DNA from: Vishniacozyma victoriae
Taxonomy: Eukaryota > Basidiomycota > Tremellomycetes > Tremellales > Bulleribasidiaceae
Assembly (NCBI GenBank): GCA_017654735.1
Contig: JADPYG010000088.1
Span: 4,464,001-4,528,000, forward strand
Reading direction: 5' to 3'
DNA: 64,000 nt
The position numbers and the translations under genes are program-made. Each line of letters opens with the position of its first letter. Position 1 is the first letter of the stretch. This document shows positions 56,161-64,000 of this stretch, in pieces. A model generated the notes under the pieces. That model worked only from the letters and a program-made list of their open reading frames with translations, made no database searches and was not told where the DNA came from.

Positions 56161-56686
56161 GATGGCCGTTGGATCTTGATTCTTTAAAGGTCCCTAGAAT
56201 GTAACCCACATGCCTTCGTATACAACGAGAAATGCTACCATCCGAAATAATCGCATGCCAAGCTTACCCCTCGCCGTGTCCACCGCCTTTACTCCCTATA
56301 TACCCCTCGGAAAAGGAAGCCGGAGTAAGGGGATGCTGACGATCATTTGTTTCGGTCAAATCCGGTCCGATCTTTTCCCCCACCCCCCTCCACTTGGCGA
56401 CTGCTCATATAGAAGGACCTTTCTAACCCCCCTTGACTTACCCATATGATCACACGCCTTTAGCCAAGTTCATCCCTTTGCTTTGTCCTTTGTAGAGCTA
56501 CATACTCCTTTACGTCCTCGGTTTAGTGAGTTGCAGAATATACTAGTTCTGGTGAGTCTAGGGGTGTTACCATGCGGTGTCTCCTTTATGCTGACGCAGC
56601 TTCTCGGCCATAACATCTTTGGGATAGTACAAGTATCACATCAATTCCATAGAAATCATACACTCTCCCCCCTAACATTACCAAAA
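56161..56686. other. Intergenic between tandem genes
   Basis: This 526-bp region between BNA5 and the GH2 gene contains C-rich patches (cccccacccccctcc near 56378) and a CT-rich tract before the GH2 start. No gene is visible. Confidence 0.5.
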
Positions 56687-59205
56687 ATGTGGTACATTCC
56701 CATTCTTTTACCGCTACTTGCTTTGTCCAGTGCTTGGGAGTATGCCGTAAAGACACCACCACTCGATACCGACTGGACATATAAAGTTGGAACTTCCCCA
56801 TGGCCCGAGTATCCCCGACCGCAACTTACAAGAGACCAATGGAAGAATTTGAATGGTCTATGGAGTTATCGAAACGCGGAAAGTCTAGATGAGATGAATA
56901 ATCCACCAACCGGGGATCTCGGTCAGGGTGTTTTGATCCCTTCATGCCTTGAATCTGGTCTCAGTGGTAAGTATATTTCGTTCATCGTGTCAAAACATCG
57001 CTGAGTAGGCAGGTATGCAAGCTCCCATTACCGAAGATGGGTCGGTCAAGTACTCGTGGTTCAGGACAGAGTTCGAGGTGCCGGATGAATGGAACGACAA
57101 GCAAGTACAGCTCAATTTCCAAGCTGTCGACTATGAGGCTACGGTCTTTATCAATGTAAGCATTATCGATTATATCTATGATAATGGTCTGATAAGCAGG
57201 GTCAGAAGGCTGGGTTCCATCGAGGAGGGTACTTTCGATTCTGGCTCGATGTGACCGACTACATCAAGCGAGGACAAAAGAACGAGCTTGTCGTGTTCGT
57301 CTACGATCCTACCGATTCCGAGGGCGATGTTGCTAGTACGCCTCTTTTCCAGGTTCGGACTAGCTAACTTGTAGTCGGCAAGCAGACAAACAACCCCTCG
57401 CATATCTTCTATACCCCCTGTACCGGTATTTGGCAGACTGTATGGCTGGAGCCAGTACCTAAGGCTCATATCGCCTCTCTGGATATTGCGGCTGATATGC
57501 ACGGTCAAGGTAAGCTTTGGATTCACGCAATAGGATGAGCTAACCGGTAGTCAATATGACTGTCCACTCTTCCGACGAATCATCAGGATCAGTCTCGGTC
57601 AAGCTATACGATGAATCTGGAAATACACTCGCTACAGGTTCTGGATCTGCTGGGTCCGCCTTTCAGTTCAAGGTCGATGACCCTAAACTATGGTCTCCTG
57701 CTTCACCTACGCTTTACAATCTGAGCGTCACTCTTGGAGATGATACGGTTGGAGCATATACTGGGTTTAGGACTATCGAAAAGCGGCCAGTTGAAGGTAT
57801 TACTCGACACCTCCTGAATAATGAGGTACTCTTTGCTTTTGGTACCCTCGAGTAAGTCCTCCTTGTTACCTGGCTTCACCGCCCTACTTCACTGCTGATG
57901 ATATAGTCAAGGGTACTGGCCTGATGGACTGTATACGGCTCCAACCCACGAAGCGATGGTATACGACCTTCAAGTTCTGAAGAACGTCAGTATGAACATG
58001 GTCAGAAAACATATCAAGATCGAGCCAGATCTGTGGTATAGAGCATGTGACGAGATGGGTATTTTGGTCATTCAGGATATGCCTTCCCTAAGGGCGAATG
58101 GTGTTATGCCTACTCCTCCTCGTATGTCTTCCTCCTCTGATTGGAATTCCGCTGACGATCAGAACAAGCAGAATGGGAGAGACAGCTTGGAGTAATGATC
58201 GAACAACATCGATCCTTCCCCTCCATTTATACCTGGGTAATCTATAATGAAGGATGGGGACAACTTGAATCTGCACCTGAAACTTACCTTGCTCCTCGAG
58301 TGCTTTCTCTCGATCCAACCCGACTAGTCAACGCAGTGAGCGGATGGACCGATCATGGAGCGGGCGATTTCTCTGATAATCACCACGTAAGCTATTCTCT
58401 ATTGAGTACTGGCTGACAACCAGTACACAAACCCGCAATGCGGAGCGCCTGTCAATTCCAGGCCTTCCATCCCATATGATACAAGCAGGATTGGGTTCCA
58501 AGGTGAATTCGGTGGAATCGGACATAACATCTCGATCGAGCAGTATGTCTTCAAGCAGTTCACTTTAGCGATGCTGACGAGTAGTTTGTGGAACAAGAGA
58601 AGAGCGATTGACGCTATCGATCAAACTTACGAGTTGGACAAGACTCTTGATGTATGGAATGATCGAGCTGTATGTCCACCTTATCCTTCCCACGCCAAGC
58701 TGACAAGTCAGCATCTCATCTTAGCGGAGCTACTCCATCAGACTCACCTATACGCCTGCTCTGGGGGTGTATGGACAGAGACAAGCGATGTTGAGGGCGA
58801 AGTCAATGGCTTGGTAACATAGTAAGTCATCTCCTCTTGGTATCGCCGTCGTTGACGAGCAGTGATCGAAGGATTCTCAGACCAGATGTCGATCAATGGC
58901 GTGAAGATATCGAAGCGTTATACGAAGCAGTGAAAACAGGAGGCAGTTATTACCGGCAACAAGGCGCTCAATCTGAGCCTTCCAATTCAGATCGAGAAAC
59001 AGGAGGAAGGGGGGATCGAAGTGGAGCAGGTGATGACGGTTCGATGGTTTTACTAGCTAGTAGTCAGTAGTTTACTAATGTTTCTTTTTCAACAGGTTTC
59101 GAATCTAATACCAATTCCAATAGTGGTCTCTCATCTTCCGTAGGTGGCGTTGGGATTAGTATTGGGTGGTTATTGGGCTTCAGTAGTCGGTGGTGGCAGG
59201 TGTAG
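56687..59205 (+). CDS. Secreted GH2 family glycoside hydrolase
   Basis: This is a beta-galactosidase/beta-glucuronidase-like enzyme. The N-terminus MWYIPILLPLLALSSAWEYA is a signal peptide. The sugar-binding domain (SPWPEYPRPQLTRDQWKNLN, YSWFRTEFEVPDEW, FHRGGYFRFWLDVTDYI) is followed by an immunoglobulin-like domain and the TIM barrel. The barrel has the acid/base in WVIYNEGWGQLES and the nucleophile in GFQGEFGGIGHNIS. TETSDVEGEVNGLVT is typical of the barrel's end. The last intron ends at about 59092 with a tactaat branch; its exon reads FESNTNSNSGLSSSVGGVGI and ends FSSRWWQV at TAG 59203-59205. That tail could weakly anchor the protein. Without that intron the frame stops earlier, at about 59070. 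Seven or more introns were placed by frame. The exact sugar is unknown. Confidence 0.85.
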
Positions 59206-59565
59206 TATAACTTGCAAGTTGAAGGACGATTTATGCAATTCTGCGAGAGCATAACTGTTCTAAATTACAAGCTGCTGAGTAACTTTATGGCAGGGTATCG
59301 TTTCGGCAGAGAGGAGGTGCTGGAGCTCGAGCAGGTAAGTCTATCCTCTTCTGATCAGTGATCACTATGACTGACGATCCAGGTTGCCAACCCCAATCAT
59401 GCAGAAGTGACGGCAGGTCAGTAGGAATGAGCTATGCTGGAAGGACTCTCATTGAAACAAATATAACTCTAGTGGATGCATATTACATGATTTATCCAAT
59501 TACTTCGGATCTTTAAGTCCGTATCTTCTGCTCCTACTGCTACAAATCTCCTACGCACTCCATAT
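59206..59565. other. Intergenic, convergent 3' ends with HSP70-derived copy
   Basis: This 360-bp gap lies between the GH2 stop and the HSP70 stop on the opposite strand. It contains the inverted copy of an HSP70 segment (59322-59408) and otherwise no gene. Confidence 0.75.
59322..59408 (+). repeat. Inverted partial copy of HSP70 exon-intron-exon
   Basis: These 87 bases are nearly identical to the reverse complement of 59682-59767 inside HSP70. Seen by eye, the differences are one substitution in the intron and one extra C (aacccc against aaccc). The copy spans 13 bp of exon, the whole 48-nt intron (59335-59382, still gtaagt...cag) and 26 bp of the next exon. The extra C shifts the frame, so it cannot encode the HSP70 segment. 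The two arms are separated by 273 bp that hold the HSP70 3' end. Confidence 0.93.
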
Positions 59566-61738
<2,173 letters not shown>

Positions 61739-62112
61739 TTTGATAGATAGTTAATTAAAGTAAAAGGTGTTTATAAGTGTGCGTTTAGTGAAAAACGAAT
61801 GTGTGAAGAAGAGAAGATGGATAGAGTGGATATCTATATTATATATCACTTCTCGCTTCCTTTCCCTGTCCCTGCCATTTTTCCATAAAGATCCATAGGA
61901 ACGTCATGATGGAAGGTGCGAGAATCAACGGGACTATTTCCACGTGGTACTAGAAACTACCAGTGATCTTTGGCAAAGACTAGGTGGATGTGGAATCTCA
62001 TCGAGACAGCTAGCATCTAGTAGATGCGACAACATGCATGGGTAGTGTGATAATACAGTGGTTTTGCAGCTGACTAATGACGATACAGGAAAACTAAGAA
62101 TACGAATTTGTG
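61739..62112. promoter_or_regulatory. HSP70 upstream region
   Basis: This 374-bp gap lies between the HSP70 start and the RBR-ligase stop on the same strand. It should contain the HSP70 promoter. I see GAA/TTC blocks but no clear array of three heat-shock units, so I do not call specific elements. Confidence 0.5.
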
Positions 62113-63963
62113 TTACACCCAGACGTCTTCACGCTGCAGCCGGACCAATTCTTCAGGGTCAAACAACCGCTCATAGCATGGACGTCCTGGTGTTCGATAA
62201 TGGGCATATGGGTCTTGAGGTGATATCTGACATGATCAGCATCCGAGTCATTCATCGAACCAATTGATACTTACAGATTTTCCACAACGAAAGCAGAAAT
62301 GACCGCCACAACGACCACAAGTCATGTGATTACACCCGTAGCTGATTGGTCAGCTTCCCCTTCGTGGCATGCACTAATTGACATACCTCCGCTCGACCCT
62401 AACACCACACCCAGCACAAGGCATAGTCTTTTCCTCCATCCACTTTTTATTCTCCTCATCTTCCTGCCATTGAGCAACCATCTTTTCCAAATTGCGTTTC
62501 CCCCTCCGCAGTTCCATTTTCTGGCGTTCAAATGATCCTTCCGCATAGCTCAAGTACTCTTGTACCAGAGACGAGCCTGCTGCAAATGCACATGGAGAGT
62601 GGGGACCATGCCATGTATTGGAGCAATAGAGGCAGAATGAGTAGCCACAATATGTACAGCGGCGGTATCGGTCCCATCTTTCATCGTGGACTGACTCCGA
62701 GGTAGAGGTGGTTTCTGAGGGCAGTACCTCCACGTCAGACGAGGAAGGTGGATTGGCGACGTCGGAAAGACGTATCACGCGCTTGGAGGGTATACTGTTG
62801 ATTTTGATATCGGAGCTAGTGGCCGTAGGTGGCGGTACAGGTCTCTGGCAAGCAGGACGGGGACAGATCGTATATGTAGGATCTGAACTCAGCATTGACC
62901 AAAGAACACATCTGATGACTCACCCGTTTCAATAATCCGATTCTCCTTGATTCGTTCCCATCTCTGTCTCAAGGTCTTGCCTACCACCGACTCGACAAGA
63001 GCGGGCGTAACACCCTTATCTGCATTATCCGCTTTACTATCCTTGGTAGCTCGTTCTTTCGTACAGACCACACTAGGGCAGAAGACGTTCTCCAAGCTCC
63101 CCTCAGTGATAGCAAGTGTCCAGCAGGCACTGAGGCAGGGCAGGCAGCTGAGTATCAGCATCATGCCGTGTTCGATAATTAGAGACGCACAAGACACATC
63201 CACACCCTGGCATTTGGATACAGCTTTTCCCTTTCCTGTCTTCCAAGCAGATACCACATGAAAATGCCGTCTTTTCAAAGTCTGATTGCATCTGACTTGC
63301 ATTATACGTTTTCAATGCCGTGTAGAAGGTCGACATCGGCGTTTCACCAACCGGACGAAGTCTGTCCGCATCAGTCTGAACCCTTGGGGTGCGATGAGTG
63401 ACATACCGCAATATGTCATCCTTCAGCAAACCCAGATCCGAAGGACATTCCCCTGATCCAATCCATTCCCACCACCTCCAAATCACACCACTGCCCTCTC
63501 CGGCAGCTTCCTTGTCCTCGCTCCACATGGTTTCTAGCCGGTGCTCAATCTCCACGCGATATGGCTTATCAAGCCATTGGTCCACTTCTGATCCAACTGT
63601 TGCTTCAAGGCTGATGATTTCTGGAGGTTCATATATTGGGTAGAGGGGTGGTATGCGAATTTCAACCTTGATAGGAGGAAGGTGGGAGAGCTTCAATGGC
63701 GTTACGGGTGATACCTCATCAACTGCGTGCGAGGTCGATAATTCTGCAATGGTCGACTCAGACAGTGTGATTGGTATCTCAAGATTTATAATTCTGGACG
63801 CATCTCCGTGATTCGACGGTTGGAATTGGACTAGCGAGTCATAGACAGACTACAACATCAACACAGCGTAATTGATCAGGGGAAAGATACAACTGACCTG
63901 AAGTACCGTGAGCTCATCCTCAAACGCATCGGCGCATCGAGCTAGCTCCTCCGAGTCTCCCAT
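62113..63963 (-). CDS. RWD-RBR E3 ubiquitin ligase (RNF14/ITT1-like)
   Basis: This is an RBR ubiquitin ligase that passes ubiquitin through a catalytic cysteine. The ATG at 63963 starts MGDSEELARCADAFEDELTV, the opening of an RWD domain that continues IPPLYPIYEPPEIISLEATV. RING1 begins FSCGICLEDRKGKSCIQMPG. Splicing after GCGCVF gives CLPCLSACWTLAITEGSLEN, so the usual RING histidine position holds Cys. FCPSVVC follows. The IBR is TYTICPRPACQRPV, with an internal low-complexity insert, then RCTYCGYSFCLYCSNTWHGP. RING2 is PCAGCGVRVERR, intron, SYGCNHMTCGRCGGHFCFRC; the Cys of NHMTC is the predicted catalytic one. The protein ends LVRLQREDVWV. Introns are near 63870, 63405, 63240, 62925, 62385 and 62275. 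RNF14 and yeast Itt1, the closest types I know, act in translation quality control. Confidence 0.87.
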
Positions 63964-64000
63964 CTCTCTTCTCTACTACGATTGACCGTGAGAATATGAT

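Noticed and set aside
61739..62112. Heat-shock elements upstream of HSP70
   Set aside because: GAA and TTC blocks occur, but not in the alternating 5-bp spacing needed for a convincing element.

Overview
The window looks like nuclear DNA of a basidiomycete yeast of the Tremellomycetes (Cryptococcus/Kwoniella/Tremella type). The genes are broken by many short introns, mostly 40-70 nt, with GTRNGT donors and a CTGAY branch site close to the acceptor AG. They are packed on both strands, and the protein set (SQS1, SNX41, a GT61 enzyme, a Dicer without helicase, Zn2Cys6 regulators) fits that class. I count 27 protein-coding genes and saw no rRNA, tRNA, CRISPR or intact transposon. All gene models were spliced by eye, so exon edges are provisional unless stated.

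Layout. 1-9.2 kb: 3' part of an MFS transporter, a Zn2Cys6 regulator, a glycerate-kinase-like protein (TDA10), a membrane J-protein and kynurenine 3-monooxygenase (BNA4). 9.3-19.5 kb: a Cys-rich unknown, HEM3, sorting nexin SNX41/ATG20, a PQ-loop vacuolar amino-acid transporter, ALG12 and a small acidic unknown. 20.8-27.6 kb: a helicase-less Dicer divergent from SQS1. 27.8-36 kb: a second Zn2Cys6 regulator, an intergenic region with a 21-bp phased motif array, an AIF-like Rieske/FAD reductase and an SPT16 that lacks its N-terminal domain. 36.5-43.7 kb: a TPR/F-box/LRR protein with a 499-nt intron, a 17-bp tandem repeat, a GT61 glycosyltransferase and an SH3 protein. 43.9-50.3 kb: PRP19 and PRP2 as a divergent pair, then a 67-residue three-exon gene. 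50.8-64 kb: a membrane-anchored heparinase-like protein, kynureninase (BNA5), a GH2 glycosidase, a cytosolic HSP70 and an RWD-RBR ubiquitin ligase.

Functional links. Three genes serve the spliceosome or its helicases (SQS1, PRP19, PRP2). Two enzymes of the kynurenine route to NAD (BNA4, BNA5) lie 45 kb apart. ALG12, the GT61 enzyme, the heparinase-like protein and the GH2 enzyme act on glycans.

Most unusual points. (1) The Dicer has no helicase, and its second RNase III domain has Asn in place of both acidic residues of the first catalytic motif. (2) A near-perfect 86/87-bp inverted copy of an HSP70 exon-intron-exon junction lies downstream of HSP70, so a long transcript could fold back on itself. 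(3) A 10-bp core motif recurs six times at exactly 21-bp spacing. (4) SPT16 begins at the linker after the usual N-terminal domain.
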